A model generated the notes under the pieces. The model was given only the letters and a program-made list of their open reading frames with translations. It was not told where the DNA came from and did not search any database. A program made the position numbers and the translations under genes. This document shows, piece after piece, positions 1 to 9,083 of a stretch of 64,000 nt of DNA (positions are counted from its first letter, which is position 1; the number at the start of each line of letters is the position of its first letter). Origin of the DNA: Flavobacteriales bacterium (GTDB taxonomy: Bacteria; Bacteroidota; Bacteroidia; Flavobacteriales_F; PHOS-HE28); assembly GCA_016719225.1 (NCBI GenBank), contig JADKAN010000002.1, positions 992,001 through 1,056,000 of the forward strand, in the 5' to 3' direction.

Positions 1-415
1 TCTTGGTGTCCCAGTAGTAGCTCTGCATAGGCTTCACTTTCAGGACCGTCAAGTCGGGATCCTCAACCCCGTTCGGGAACCAAGCCTTGGCCAAGGGTGT
101 CCAGAGTTCGCGCTTCTTTGCCATGTCCATTACAATGGTCGCCGTTCCGAAGACGGAAAGGAATTCCGAATCGCCCGTATTCGCCAATAGGAGTTGAACG
201 TAAGGGTCGTCAGCTACTTGCTCATCCTTCAGGCTATTGTGCGAACTGAGGAACCAGAAGTTACCTTCATCATCCACTTGTTGCACGCTCATCGGTCTGC
301 TCGGGATCGGGCGTTGGTCCAAGGAAGTAAGGAGGTGGCAAATAGGCGAGTGGCCCACGAGTTCCTTGAATTTCTTGATCGCGTCTTCGTCGTGTAATGG
401 TTTGGTCTCTGACAT
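1..415 (-). CDS. Pyridoxamine 5'-phosphate oxidase-family (general stress protein 26-like) protein, 3' end outside window
   Basis: I translated this frame by hand because it runs off the left edge of the window. The start at 413-415 gives MSETKPLHDEDAIKKFKEL, and 138 residues are visible with no stop. The segments PICHLLTSLDQRPIPSRPMS and GNFWFLSSHNS are typical of the split-barrel FMN-binding PPOX fold of Bacillus GSP26-like proteins. The family binds flavin, is cytoplasmic, and is linked to general stress; the substrate is unknown. It stands alone, convergent to nothing visible, and is followed upstream by the AI-2E permease gene on the same strand after a 145-bp gap. The family call is fairly safe; a function beyond flavin binding is not. 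Confidence 0.8.
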   Translation of the reverse strand, partial: MSETKPLHDEDAIKKFKELVGHSPICHLLTSLDQRPIPSRPMSVQQVDDEGNFWFLSSHNSLKDEQVADDPYVQLLLANTGDSEFLSVFGTATIVMDMAKKRELWTPLAKAWFPNGVEDPDLTVLKVKPMQSYYWDTK

Positions 416-560
416 GGTCTTGGATTTTGGATGCTGTACAACGAGGCCAATCTTCGTGCCAGCGGTTTGTTACCCTTCGCAAAACGTGGTCGAGATATCA
501 GATGAGCAATTCATCTGTGCATCCCAGAATGATCCGCACAGGATCCTCTGAAATTGCTGA

Positions 561-1658
561 TCACTTCCGCGGAGGATCTTTTACTTCAGCAGATCCGGGT
601 GCATCGCCACTTCCCAGGAGATATCCAAATGGCTCCAAACCATCGACACGGTCGAAGATCACTTTGAGGATGGCCGTGAGCGGAATAGAAAGGAACATGC
701 CAGGGATACCCCACAGTGCCCCGCCGATCAATACCACCAAAATGCTCATCAACGCGTTCACTTGCACGCGTGATGCGACGACCATGGGCACAATAATGTT
801 ATTGTCTATGAACTGCACGGCTAGGAAAAGCGCCAACACCCAAAAGGCTGCCGACATGTCCTGCGTAGTGGCCGCTACCGCCATGGGGATGATGGTCCCG
901 ATGATGATCCCGATATATGGGATAAGGTTAAGCAACGCAGCTAATACGGCCATCAGCAAAGCGAACTTCACCCCGATTGCGAAAAGTCCCACCCAGTTCA
1001 AAGCGGTAACGATCGCGGCCTCGAAGAGCAACCCGACCAAATAGCTTTGCACCACACCCTTGGTCTGGCCGAGTACATCATCCAACGTCTCGTGCTGGTT
1101 CTTGCGGAAGATCTTGGTCAAAAACACATGGAACAGTTCCTTGTAGAGGATCAGCAGGAAGGTGAATACAGGTAAAAGGAATAGAAAGCCGAAAAGGGTT
1201 CCGACCGTAGTGAGCGTTTGCCCTACCAGCGAACCACTCTGTTGCATGCTCTGCTCCTTGACCTTGTCCACAGCATTATCCACTTCCTGGGGTTTCACCT
1301 TCGTGGTGTTCATCACCCAGTGCTTCGCCTCTTCCATCAGGTCCGCGGATTTCTCTTTCAGCTGGGGCATGAGTTCACTGAAGTGAGCGGCTTGCGTTAC
1401 GATGAAATAGCCCAAGCCGACCAATGCCGCCATAGCGAAAAGCACGGCTAACGCTATGGCTAGCGGTCGCGGAAAATGCCATTTGACCATGCGCTTCACA
1501 AGCGGGTCCAACAGCATTGCGAGCAACATGGAGAACAGCAAGGGCACGATGATGGATTGCCCCGCCCATAGAATGAAAAAGAACGCACAGAGCCCCAATA
1601 GGGTCAAACTGAGCCGTTGGTATAACGGCGGTGCGATGGGCATGGAGGTCTTATCCAT
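561..1658 (-). CDS. AI-2E family transporter (YdiK/PerM-type permease)
   Basis: This is a 365-residue integral membrane protein. Paired hydrophobic segments lie at the N-terminus (LTLLGLCAFFFILWAG and then LLFSMLLAMLLDPLVKRM), a soluble amphipathic domain occupies roughly residues 90-160, and a cluster of C-terminal membrane helices contains PYIGIIIGTIIPM and FIDNNIIVPMVVASRV. These are hallmarks of the PF01594 family. Family members include a proposed autoinducer-2 exporter and Na+/H+ antiporters, so the substrate cannot be read from sequence. I chose the ATG at 1656-1658 (MDKTSMPIAPPLYQRL). The frame stays open to 1799, but that extension is low-complexity and carries no family features. 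A further in-frame ATG (MPIAPPL) is also possible. Confidence 0.85.
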   Translation of the reverse strand: MDKTSMPIAPPLYQRLSLTLLGLCAFFFILWAGQSIIVPLLFSMLLAMLLDPLVKRMVKWHFPRPLAIALAVLFAMAALVGLGYFIVTQAAHFSELMPQLKEKSADLMEEAKHWVMNTTKVKPQEVDNAVDKVKEQSMQQSGSLVGQTLTTVGTLFGFLFLLPVFTFLLILYKELFHVFLTKIFRKNQHETLDDVLGQTKGVVQSYLVGLLFEAAIVTALNWVGLFAIGVKFALLMAVLAALLNLIPYIGIIIGTIIPMAVAATTQDMSAAFWVLALFLAVQFIDNNIIVPMVVASRVQVNALMSILVVLIGGALWGIPGMFLSIPLTAILKVIFDRVDGLEPFGYLLGSGDAPGSAEVKDPPRK

Positions 1659-1898
1659 CAAAAGGGTGCGATGCGGAGTTGTCTGCGGAAAGATGTGCGG
1701 GGCAGGACTTGAACCAGAGCGAGCGGAAGGCGCTTCGGGACGATCAGTGGTCAGCAATGTAGTGGCATTTTCACTGGACGAAAGATAACAGAAGCTCACC
1801 TGTGTACTACTGCGTTCGGCTTCACTAGTGTCTCAAACGCAGGAGGCCCAATGGAGAATGACTTCTCCGTCAGGCCGTCCCGCGTTCGCGTAGTTGAA

Positions 1899-2072
1899 TT
1901 ATGGAGTGTTCTTCCAGATGCGTGATCCGAAAATGAGCGACAGCACCAGCAGGATCAAAAAGATATAGAAAATGACTTTTGCGATCTCAGCTGCACCAGC
2001 AGCAATACCGCCAAAGCCGAAGATGCCTGCAATGATCGCGATGATCAAGAATGTAACTACCCATCTTAGCAT
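1899..2072 (-). CDS. DUF1328/UPF0391 small membrane protein
   Basis: This 57-residue gene was found by reading the minus strand. It begins [20 protein letters not shown], continues with [20 protein letters not shown], and ends GSRIWKNTP. Two hydrophobic helices are separated by a glycine/alanine-rich turn, which is the typical layout and length of DUF1328 (E. coli YtjA-like) peptides. These are small inner-membrane proteins often expressed under stress; no biochemical role is established. It lies 240 bp upstream of the AI-2E permease on the same strand, so a shared transcript is possible but not shown. Confidence 0.85.
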   Translation of the reverse strand: MLRWVVTFLIIAIIAGIFGFGGIAAGAAEIAKVIFYIFLILLVLSLIFGSRIWKNTP

Positions 2073-2354
2073 TGTGAAGTGGTTTTTGGTTCAGCAGCTA
2101 ATTGGCACGTATCGAACCGCGACCATTTGAACCTGAATGGCCCTCCACGCCGTGGAAAAGTTCCCCCAATTTGGGGAGGAATGGTGATGGGAAGGGGAAG
2201 GAATGACCTATCAACAGCGATAACTGAACGACAGCTGATGCCATCGACGAATGGCCCCGAATTGGCATGTGCGATAAAGAACCCCCGATCGACGTCGTCT
2301 TATTATGACCCGTTATAACAAAACGTTGTTTATCGCAACGGGTGATATCATATC

Positions 2355-3566
2355 ATGAGCGACGGTAACGAGAAGTTGGAGTTTGGTAATGCCGCAACCG
2401 AGCAGCACCCGGTGATGAAGCGTAAGAAGCGGTGGAGGATCGTGTTAGGCATCTTAGCTGCATTGGTAATCATCCGGATCATCCTGCCCTACGTGCTGCT
2501 CCGCGTTGCGAACGACCGCTTGCAAAAGACGAAGGGTTATTATGGCCACATCGCCGATCTGGACCTTGCGATCATCCGCGGAGCTTATCAATTACAAGGA
2601 TTCTATTTGGACAAGAAGGATACGGTGACCGAAAAGCGCACACCTTTCCTGAGGGCTGGAGTGATCGACCTTTCGGTGGAATGGAAGGCGTTGTTCCATG
2701 GTGCCATCGTTGGCGAATTGGTGATAGATACCGCCGAAGTCCGCTTTACGAAGGCGGCTGCGGAACCGGCGGACCTGCAGAAGGACACGGCGAGCTTTGC
2801 GGATCTGTTGCACGATTTCATGCCGTTGAAGATCAACCGACTGGAGGTGAGGAACAGCGCGATCCGCTACCAGGACCCGACTTCAAAACCAAAGGTGGAC
2901 GTGCAACTCAGCAAGGTGGATCTGCTGGCAACCAACCTCACCAATGCCATCGACAGTGCCGTGGTGCTTCCGTCGAAGATAGTTGCAAGCGCCGATCTTT
3001 ACGGTGGTCAACTCACATTCAACATGGGTATCGACCTGCTCGCAGCACAGCCGGCCTTCGACATGAATTTGAAATTGACCGAGACCGACCTGAAGCAACT
3101 GAATGAAATGTTGCAGGCGTATGCGAACATCGATGTGAACAAGGGGAGCATGAGCCTCTATACGGAGATCGCCACGCGCAACGGTGAATTCACTGGTTAT
3201 GTGAAGCCGGTGATCAAGGATCTTGATGTCCTTGGCCCCGAGGATCGTCACGACTCGTTTTTCCATAAGATCTACGAAGGCATAGTCGGCACCGCGGGAA
3301 CGATACTGACCAACCCGCGTAAAGATCAAGTGGCCACCAAGGTTGAATTGAAGGGGAAGTTGAGCGATGTGAGAACAAGTGGGATCTACGCAGTGATCCA
3401 GCTCTTGCGCAACGCCTTCATCCAGGCACTGGTACCTGCCATCGATCAGGACATCTCCATCAATGATGTGGGAGAAGTGGAGAAGAAGGACGATCGCGGC
3501 TTCCTTCAGAAGTTGTTCAACAAGGACGACAAGCCCAAGAAAAAGGAAAAGAAGAAGGGGAAGTAG
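2355..3566 (+). CDS. DUF748/AsmA-like envelope protein
   Basis: This 403-residue protein has a basic N-terminus (MKRKKRW), one membrane helix at about residues 27-47 (IVLGILAALVIIRIILPYVL), and a long beta-rich region facing the periplasm. Segments such as VRNSAIRYQDPTSKPKVDVQ and GSMSLYTEIATRNGEFTGYV, followed by a late amphipathic part with AVIQLLRNAFIQALVPAID, match DUF748, a distant relative of AsmA/TamB-type bridge proteins. The tail is very lysine-rich (KDDKPKKKEKKKGK). Family members are thought to help lipid or outer-membrane homeostasis, which is inference here. It is monocistronic: the genes on both sides run the other way. An inverted repeat ACCCGTT (2308-2314) / AACGGGT (2337-2343) lies just upstream. 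Confidence 0.75.
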   Translation: MSDGNEKLEFGNAATEQHPVMKRKKRWRIVLGILAALVIIRIILPYVLLRVANDRLQKTKGYYGHIADLDLAIIRGAYQLQGFYLDKKDTVTEKRTPFLRAGVIDLSVEWKALFHGAIVGELVIDTAEVRFTKAAAEPADLQKDTASFADLLHDFMPLKINRLEVRNSAIRYQDPTSKPKVDVQLSKVDLLATNLTNAIDSAVVLPSKIVASADLYGGQLTFNMGIDLLAAQPAFDMNLKLTETDLKQLNEMLQAYANIDVNKGSMSLYTEIATRNGEFTGYVKPVIKDLDVLGPEDRHDSFFHKIYEGIVGTAGTILTNPRKDQVATKVELKGKLSDVRTSGIYAVIQLLRNAFIQALVPAIDQDISINDVGEVEKKDDRGFLQKLFNKDDKPKKKEKKKGK

Positions 3567-3666
3567 TCCATGCCGGTATCCAAGTAAGCCATTCCTGGAC
3601 AGGCACTATGTTCACCTGGTCCTTCTGGTAAAGGGATCATAACTGACCGGGGCGGAATGCCAGTGA

Positions 3667-4446
3667 TCAGTTCTTTACAACGCGCAACGGTCGGAATGCG
3701 GGTTCATCCACGTTCCTGACCAGGTACACACCAGCAGGTAAAGAGGAAAGGTCCAGATCCATCTTTGTGGAGAGGATCCCGTTCCAGCGGAGCAACACGC
3801 GCCCATCAACAGTTTCCAAAATGAAATGCTCCACACCTTGGAGGGCAGGATGAGCCGTTATGCTTATCAGTCCGCTGGTCGGGTTGGGCGACGCTGTGAA
3901 CAGGCTCAAGGAGTTGCTTGTAGGAATGGCAATGGCCGTGCTTGCGGTAATGTCCAAGGTGAAGTCATTGAAGTTGCCATACTGGTATGCGCCACAGGGC
4001 CCAAAACCGTTCTCGCTACCGCTGGTGAATCCGTCCGACCCCCAGCCTGCGATCACACGCAAGCGGTATTGACCCAACGCAGTACCGGTGGGCACTCCGA
4101 TATTGAAATAGTAAATGTGGCTCGGGTCATTTCCTTCATACATGTGATACAGGTTCTCACTCTCCTCAAAAGATCCGCTTTGGTCCCAATCGACCCAAAC
4201 GGAACAACCCGCCCAAACCCCAGTTTCCACGGACATGGGCAAGCTGTCCGATGCAGATGCTTGAATGATCTGATCTGTCTGGTCGGAGAAGGAACAATCC
4301 GTCATGCTCCAGTTCACCTGACCTGCGGAAATGGAAAGGATCCGCCAGTTGAAGCAACCAAGATCGAACGTGGGAGAACAATACTGCGCACGTGTAACGG
4401 TTGCAGTGACGAGAAGCAACGAGAGAAGTGTTGTGATACGCTGCAT
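3667..4446 (-). CDS. Secreted GEVED-domain protein with type IX secretion sorting domain
   Basis: The start at 4444-4446 gives a signal peptide, MQRITTLLSLLLVTATVTRA, before QYCSPTF. The mature part (about residues 25-170) has the GEVED pattern, with CSVWVDWDQSGSFEESENLY and a later TALGQYRLRVIAGWG segment, a bacterial beta-sandwich seen in surface adhesins and metalloproteases. The last ~75 residues (LFTASPNPTSGLISIT onwards, ending VYLVRNVDEPAFRPLRVVKN) are a Por-type C-terminal sorting domain, so the protein should leave by the type IX system and be anchored or released at the surface. At 259 residues it is little more than GEVED plus sorting tail, with no catalytic domain. The frame is open to 4485, but the signal peptide fixes the shorter start. 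Confidence 0.85.
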   Translation of the reverse strand: MQRITTLLSLLLVTATVTRAQYCSPTFDLGCFNWRILSISAGQVNWSMTDCSFSDQTDQIIQASASDSLPMSVETGVWAGCSVWVDWDQSGSFEESENLYHMYEGNDPSHIYYFNIGVPTGTALGQYRLRVIAGWGSDGFTSGSENGFGPCGAYQYGNFNDFTLDITASTAIAIPTSNSLSLFTASPNPTSGLISITAHPALQGVEHFILETVDGRVLLRWNGILSTKMDLDLSSLPAGVYLVRNVDEPAFRPLRVVKN

Positions 4447-4521
4447 GTAGGTGGGTTTTCGGTTGAACACACCACGAATATACATCGTCGGTAAACCACG
4501 TGGGGGGGTTGCCCACGACCT

Positions 4522-4797
4522 CTACGTTATGCCGCTTTCGTGAGCGGAAGGCCAAAATTCGGGTTGCATCAGTGCGGAAAGTACCACACTGCGCAATGGC
4601 TCATTGAGTGACAAGCGATACTGGAGTTCAGTGTACCGCTCCAGATCATGATCGTAGATGGCGTAGTAATAGGGTAGGACCTCCTTCCGGACCACGAGGA
4701 TGGAAGTGCGAGAGGCATCGGGCCGCGTTGGAACACGCCTTGGCTTTGCCAAGAATGATTCGCGCACGGCCTTATCGGTCAGATCAGTTTCGCTCAT
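4522..4797 (-). CDS. Hypothetical protein, 91 aa
   Basis: I do not recognise this gene. The start at 4795-4797 gives MSETDLTDKAVRESFLAKPR, and the product is soluble, charged and has no signal peptide. It contains RTSILVVRKEVLPYYYAIYD, then a tyrosine- and leucine-rich part (RYTELQYRLSLNEPLRSVVL), with an acidic/histidine tail. The composition and reading look coding, and no better frame covers the stretch. It is divergent from the PA2169-family gene (291-bp gap) and 75 bp upstream of the GEVED protein on the same strand. The frame is open far upstream of the chosen ATG, but that part reads like non-coding translation. Confidence 0.5.
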   Translation of the reverse strand: MSETDLTDKAVRESFLAKPRRVPTRPDASRTSILVVRKEVLPYYYAIYDHDLERYTELQYRLSLNEPLRSVVLSALMQPEFWPSAHESGIT

Positions 4798-5088
4798 CGG
4801 TCCCACGTTGCATGTGGTTCGGTGACACATGCGAATTCTCCATCTCGTCGTTCCAATGAGGATGCCAAGGATCTTTTTTGGTCCATGGCAGGCGATGAAT
4901 GCCGTCGTTAGTGCCTCGGAGAGGTATGAGGGCACTACGCCGTGCGGGGCCAATGCGTATTTATTCCCCGATCCGTCAACCCGTTCCGGGCGGGAAAGCC
5001 ACCTACTGATGGTATGGGCCAACGAATAGCACCGCTTTTCAAAGAGGTGGTACAACTGTTGTGCTTCTCCTGTAAAACCGACCCGACC

Positions 5089-5550
5089 ATGGACCGCAGC
5101 ACCGACCTTAAACTTCGTGGCATGACGAGCCTGATGCACGACAGCGCTTTGGGTTATCATGTGGCAGGGCATCATGTGGAAAGCATTGAACTGCGCCACT
5201 TCTTGCAGGAACTCAGTACTTCGCGTGCCGGGGAGGTGGGCAAATACATTCTGCTCTTAAGTGGGAATGATATACGCCATCGCCTTGGTGGATCATTGTT
5301 CGGCTCGCTTCACAGGGGATGGATCGCCGCTCGTGGAGTGCTTTTCAGCACGGACGATGCGAATGTGCTCTCCGAATGTCAAAGGGGCGAATCCTATTTG
5401 ATCGGTCGCATGGATGATGTCATTAAAGAAGTTCCAATGACCACAGCGCTGAGGAGCGGGTTGCAGGAACGGCGGGAACACCTGATGGAGGACCTGATGG
5501 CGCTTAGAGCCATGGATCAACGGATCTCCGATGTAGGCAGTGGGATCTAA
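5089..5550 (+). CDS. PA2169-family (DUF2383) four-helix-bundle protein
   Basis: This 153-residue helical protein starts at the ATG at 5089 (MDRSTDLKLRGMTSLMHDSA). The key family stretch is SLHRGWIAARGVLFSTDDAN followed by VLSECQRGESYLIGRMDDVI, the LHRGW...ECERGE signature of PA2169-type proteins, which fold as ferritin-like four-helix bundles. A ferritin-like metal-binding role is often suggested, but the function is not established. The conserved basic and acidic residues around ECQRGE are present. It is monocistronic with no close upstream partner on its strand. Longer in-frame starts exist, but their translation is not family-like. Confidence 0.75.
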   Translation: MDRSTDLKLRGMTSLMHDSALGYHVAGHHVESIELRHFLQELSTSRAGEVGKYILLLSGNDIRHRLGGSLFGSLHRGWIAARGVLFSTDDANVLSECQRGESYLIGRMDDVIKEVPMTTALRSGLQERREHLMEDLMALRAMDQRISDVGSGI

Positions 5551-5658
5551 CGTCCCGATCTGAGCGTGGTCAGCATTCCTCAGCAAGCTTGAGGAGGGTT
5601 GATGCGGCACAACCCAATACTGGCTTGTGCCGTTCTCATCAATGGTGTGCCGTCGTAC

Positions 5659-5666
5659 TACATTCG
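5659..5666 (+). promoter_or_regulatory. -7-like element of the kelch/T9SS gene
   Basis: The octamer TACATTCG fits the Bacteroidota -7 consensus TAnnTTTG with one change and ends only 3 nt before the ATG at 5670. If it is used, the mRNA would be leaderless or nearly so. The placement repeats at several other genes in this window. Confidence 0.35.
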
Positions 5667-5669
5667 CAC

Positions 5670-6857
5670 ATGCGTAAACTGGCTTTAGCCGCAGCGATAT
5701 GGACCGTTCAGGTCTTAGCACAAACATGGTCCCCTTTGCCGGAATTTCCCGGAACAGCGCGCGACGATGCAGCGGCTTTTGAGATCCAAGGAAAAGTTTA
5801 CGTCGGTACGGGAAGGCAGGTGGATTTCGGATTGACGAATGATTGGTGGAGCTTTGACACCGGCGCCGCGACCTGGGCTCAGGTGGCATCGCTACCTGCA
5901 AGTCCTCGCCAGTATTGCGCTGCATTCACCGTGAACGATACAGGCTACGTATTTGGTGGACAGGACGGAAATGGAGCGCTTTCTGAACTGTGGGCCTATT
6001 ATCCGCAACTGGATCAATGGGTGCAAAAAGCTTCCCTGCCGGCTGAAGCACGTTCCGCTTGCGCGGCGGCCGAAGGATGGGATTACGGCATCGTGGCCAC
6101 CGGGATGTTGGCCAGCGGCGTCCCCACGAACGAGGCATGGCGTTACCGCCCGGCTCTTGATGAGTGGGATGCATTGTCCCCGGTGCCTGGTCCTTCAAGG
6201 CACCGTGCCGCCGGGATGCTCGGTTTCAATGGCGTGGTAGTGGCAGGCGGCGCGGATAGTGCGTTCGCGCCTTTGAATGATGCGTGGAGTTACGCGGTGT
6301 GGTTCGAGACGGGTGAATGGTATCCCGTGCCCGCATTGCCCGAGGCACGCGCCTGGTTACACGGCGCGAGCAACGGTCTCGAGCTTTTGATCGGCGGTCA
6401 ATCGGAGCCGGGCGAATTACATGCGGACTGTTGGAGGCACGGGGCCACTGGATGGGAAGCCGTTGCCGCTTTCGGCGGTGGCCCGCGAAAAGGATTGGTA
6501 GCAGTGGGCCAGGCCAACGGAATAGGCGGATACACCTGCTACGCGGGTCTCGGCATAGACAGCGCAAGTGTGCGGATGAAGGACTGGTGGAAATTGGACC
6601 TGTCACTCGGAGTGGCGGGGTCTGCGCCGACCCGTCTTGATATTTTCCCGAATCCCGCACAAGACCACTTAACGCTGACGGTGCCATCAGGCCTTCCGCC
6701 CTTGTCCATCCGTATTGTGGATGCCACGGGTAGAACAGTGCTTCAAGCCACAAATGTTGCAGGGTTGGATGTTTCTGACTTCGCCCCGGGATCTTATTCG
6801 GTGCTTATGTGGAATACCACCACGCGTTATCAGGGGTCCTTCACGAAGCTGCCCTGA
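5670..6857 (+). CDS. Secreted kelch-repeat beta-propeller protein with type IX sorting domain
   Basis: This 395-residue protein begins with a signal peptide, MRKLALAAAIWTVQVLA-Q. It is followed by about six kelch-like blades, each with the pattern of a glycine pair, a tyrosine and a tryptophan six or so residues on. Examples are GKVYVGTGRQVDFGLTNDWW, GYVFGGQDGNGALSELWAYY and GVVVAGGADSAFAPLNDAW. The C-terminal ~85 residues (PTRLDIFPNPAQDHLTLTVP, then a typical APGSYSVLMW) form a T9SS type A sorting domain. Kelch propellers usually bind ligands or cell-surface glycans; no catalytic residues are evident. The start is set by the signal peptide; the frame is open to 5589 without meaning. It lies 53 bp before the O-methyltransferase on the same strand. 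Confidence 0.85.
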   Translation: MRKLALAAAIWTVQVLAQTWSPLPEFPGTARDDAAAFEIQGKVYVGTGRQVDFGLTNDWWSFDTGAATWAQVASLPASPRQYCAAFTVNDTGYVFGGQDGNGALSELWAYYPQLDQWVQKASLPAEARSACAAAEGWDYGIVATGMLASGVPTNEAWRYRPALDEWDALSPVPGPSRHRAAGMLGFNGVVVAGGADSAFAPLNDAWSYAVWFETGEWYPVPALPEARAWLHGASNGLELLIGGQSEPGELHADCWRHGATGWEAVAAFGGGPRKGLVAVGQANGIGGYTCYAGLGIDSASVRMKDWWKLDLSLGVAGSAPTRLDIFPNPAQDHLTLTVPSGLPPLSIRIVDATGRTVLQATNVAGLDVSDFAPGSYSVLMWNTTTRYQGSFTKLP

Positions 6858-6910
6858 ACACACCTTCCAGTACGTGGAAGACATTCATCCTACCATCACA
6901 CCTCACGTTC

Positions 6911-7555
6911 ATGCAATTCCTCGATCCGGCGCTTGACAACTACTGCGAAAGAAACAGCGGAAAGGAAGCTGAATACCTGCGTGAACTAACGGAAGAGACG
7001 CACGCGAAGGTCCAGATGCCACAGATGATCAGTGGTCATCTGCAAGGCCGTTTCCTTTCGTTATTGAGCCATTTGGTGCGGCCGAGGATCATCGTCGAGA
7101 TCGGCACCTTCACCGGTTACAGTGCGTTGTGCCTAGCGGAAGGCCTGGCCGAAGGCGGTATGCTCCACACCATCGATATCGACCCTTGGCTGCCTGAGAT
7201 GGTTGACCGGTACGTTGAAAAGGCCGGTATGCAGGACCGCATCGTCATGCACCATGCACCGGCCTTGGAAGTGTTGCCCGACCTGCCCGGACCTTTCGAC
7301 CTGGTCTTCATCGACGCGGACAAACAGAACTATGGCAATTACTTGAAAGCCGTGGTGGACCGCATGCGGCCTGGTGGCTTGATCATAGCGGACAACGTGC
7401 TGTGGAGCGGCAAAGTGCTGGAGCCGGAAGCGGAACAGAGCGAACAGACCAAGGCGCTCCGCGAATATGCACGGCTGGTGAACGAAGACCCTCGGCTCGC
7501 CCCGGTGCTTGTGCCACTTCGGGACGGCTTGCTGGTGGCACGCAGGGTGGGCTAA
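6911..7555 (+). CDS. Class I SAM-dependent O-methyltransferase (caffeoyl-CoA OMT-like)
   Basis: This 214-residue cytoplasmic enzyme starts at [20 protein letters not shown]. Motif I is [19 protein letters not shown], the acidic SAM-ribose contact follows in HTIDIDP, and the metal/substrate segment is [20 protein letters not shown], then [15 protein letters not shown]. These are diagnostic for the PF01596 O-methyltransferase family, which methylates catechol- or caffeoyl-type hydroxyls with a divalent metal. Bacteroidota genomes nearly always carry one copy next to unrelated genes; the physiological substrate is unknown. It sits 100 bp upstream of the threonine aldolase gene on the same strand. 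Confidence 0.9.
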   Translation: MQFLDPALDNYCERNSGKEAEYLRELTEETHAKVQMPQMISGHLQGRFLSLLSHLVRPRIIVEIGTFTGYSALCLAEGLAEGGMLHTIDIDPWLPEMVDRYVEKAGMQDRIVMHHAPALEVLPDLPGPFDLVFIDADKQNYGNYLKAVVDRMRPGGLIIADNVLWSGKVLEPEAEQSEQTKALREYARLVNEDPRLAPVLVPLRDGLLVARRVG

Positions 7556-7655
7556 GGCAGCAAATACGTTGCGGCGAAGGCCGAAATATTACAAGATCGC
7601 GGACCGACGAGCGAAGGGGTTTTATCTTTCCGGACCCCGTTCCATCACTGGCGCC

Positions 7656-8681
7656 ATGATCGACCTGCGTTCCGATACCGTTACAAAGCCCACCCCCGGC
7701 ATGCGCGAAGCCATGGCCAACGCCGAGGTTGGCGACGACGTTTTCGGTGAAGACCCGACCGTGAACGCGCTGGAAGCAAGGTTGGCCGCACTGTTCGGGC
7801 ATGAAGCAGGGCTGTTCTGTCCCAGCGGCACACAGACCAACCAGATCGCCATCAATGTGCATACGCGGCCCGGTGACGAAGTGATCTGCGAAGATGGAGC
7901 GCACATCTACCGATACGAGGGCGGCGGGACCATGGCTACCAGTGGGTGCAGCGTGAAGTTCGTGCCCGCCGACCGGGGCCGCTTCACCGCAGCCGATGTG
8001 GAAGCGGCCATCAATGCAACTGATGCGGCTTACTTGGCCCGCACCCGTTTGGTGGTGGTGGAGAACACGAACAATCGGGGTGGTGGTAGCATTTGGGATC
8101 TTACGGAGGTGCAGCGCATCCGCTCCATGTGCCAACGCCATGGCTTGGCACTCCATCTCGACGGTGCCCGCATCTTCAACGCCATGGCCGCGGATGGCAG
8201 GACGCCGCTGGAATGGGGAGCACCGTTCGACTCCATTTCGATCTGCCTCAGCAAAGGTTTGGGCGCGCCCGTAGGTAGCGTGCTGGTTGGCAGCGCGGAG
8301 TTCATACGGCAGGCGCGTCGCGTGCGCAAGCGCTTGGGCGGCGGCATGCGGCAGGCGGGGATACTCGCCGCCGCAGGGATGTATGCGTTGGACCATCATG
8401 TGGCCCGGCTGCGTTACGACCACACCAAGGCTAAACTCCTCGCTGATGCCCTGCAGCAGGTCCATGCCGTGGAAAATGTTCTACCGGTCCAGACCAACAT
8501 CGTTGTCTTTACGTTGGCGAACGTTCTGCGGGCCTCCGAACTCCTCGGCAAGTTGCGGGAGGAAGGGGTGTTGGGTTCCGAGTTCGGCACTTTCACCGTA
8601 CGTATGGTTACGCATATGGACCTGAACGAAGCCGAAATGGAGCAGGCCATTGCGGCAGTACAAAAAATAGGGGAACGATGA
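7656..8681 (+). CDS. ltaE: Low-specificity L-threonine aldolase (PLP-dependent)
   Basis: This is a 341-residue fold-type I PLP enzyme that cleaves L-threonine/allo-threonine to glycine and acetaldehyde. The N-terminus [20 protein letters not shown] is the classic opening of the family. [12 protein letters not shown] holds the PLP-contacting Asp169 and Arg172, and [16 protein letters not shown] carries the Schiff-base Lys200. The length equals that of E. coli LtaE. The ATG at 7656 is fixed by this N-terminus. Its stop overlaps the start of the following lipoprotein gene by 4 bp (ATGA at 8678), so the two are likely translationally coupled. Confidence 0.93.
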   Translation: MIDLRSDTVTKPTPGMREAMANAEVGDDVFGEDPTVNALEARLAALFGHEAGLFCPSGTQTNQIAINVHTRPGDEVICEDGAHIYRYEGGGTMATSGCSVKFVPADRGRFTAADVEAAINATDAAYLARTRLVVVENTNNRGGGSIWDLTEVQRIRSMCQRHGLALHLDGARIFNAMAADGRTPLEWGAPFDSISICLSKGLGAPVGSVLVGSAEFIRQARRVRKRLGGGMRQAGILAAAGMYALDHHVARLRYDHTKAKLLADALQQVHAVENVLPVQTNIVVFTLANVLRASELLGKLREEGVLGSEFGTFTVRMVTHMDLNEAEMEQAIAAVQKIGER

Positions 8682-9061
8682 AATACCTATTGCCATTTTT
8701 GCTCTTGGCGCTCACGGGGTGCAAGGCCCAGCAGTTCACCCAAGCCGGCGCGGCCCAAGGTGTCCAGGTCTCTTACCGTTGGAAACATGCACCGGGAAAA
8801 CCGAGCGAATTGCTGTTGAAAATGGTGAACAGCTCGGATTCCGCCCGGTCCGTGCATGTGGGCTTGGACCTGTATGACCAAGGCCGGACGGTGGAGCAAT
8901 TCACGGCCGATACCTGCATGCGCGCTAGGCGTACTATGAACGGCAGGTTGAACGGCTTCTATTTCATCCCCACCACGGTGACTCCCGAGCAAGCAGCCGG
9001 TCCGGATGTCAAGGTGGAACTCACGGAATTGGAGGTAACGCCCGTGGTGCAATGTCCATGA
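8678..9061 (+). CDS. Small lipoprotein, unknown function
   Basis: The 127-residue product starts [20 protein letters not shown], with a clear lipobox LTGC (Cys15), so it should be lipid-anchored. The mature part looks like one small beta-sandwich: [20 protein letters not shown], then [13 protein letters not shown] and a [14 protein letters not shown] strand. I do not recognise the family. It overlaps the threonine aldolase stop by 4 bp and precedes the histidine kinase gene by about 20 bp, so it belongs to the same transcription unit as both. A role linked to the kinase's sensing is possible but is only positional inference. Confidence 0.7.
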   Translation: MKYLLPFLLLALTGCKAQQFTQAGAAQGVQVSYRWKHAPGKPSELLLKMVNSSDSARSVHVGLDLYDQGRTVEQFTADTCMRARRTMNGRLNGFYFIPTTVTPEQAAGPDVKVELTELEVTPVVQCP

Positions 9062-9083
9062 GAAGTTGCGCACGCATTCGCGG

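Noticed and set aside
2307..2318. TGACCCGTTATA shared with 47570-47581 upstream of rpsF
   Set aside because: Two copies of a 12-mer are expected by chance many times over in 64 kb, and the spacing to the start codons differs.
4798..5088. An N-terminal extension of the PA2169-family protein or of the divergent small gene
   Set aside because: The upstream in-frame translations are not family-like and overlap each other; the internal ATGs give the right lengths.
7383..8465. A 360-codon open frame antisense to the OMT and threonine aldolase genes
   Set aside because: Both genes on the plus strand are complete with catalytic motifs; the antisense frame reads as noise.
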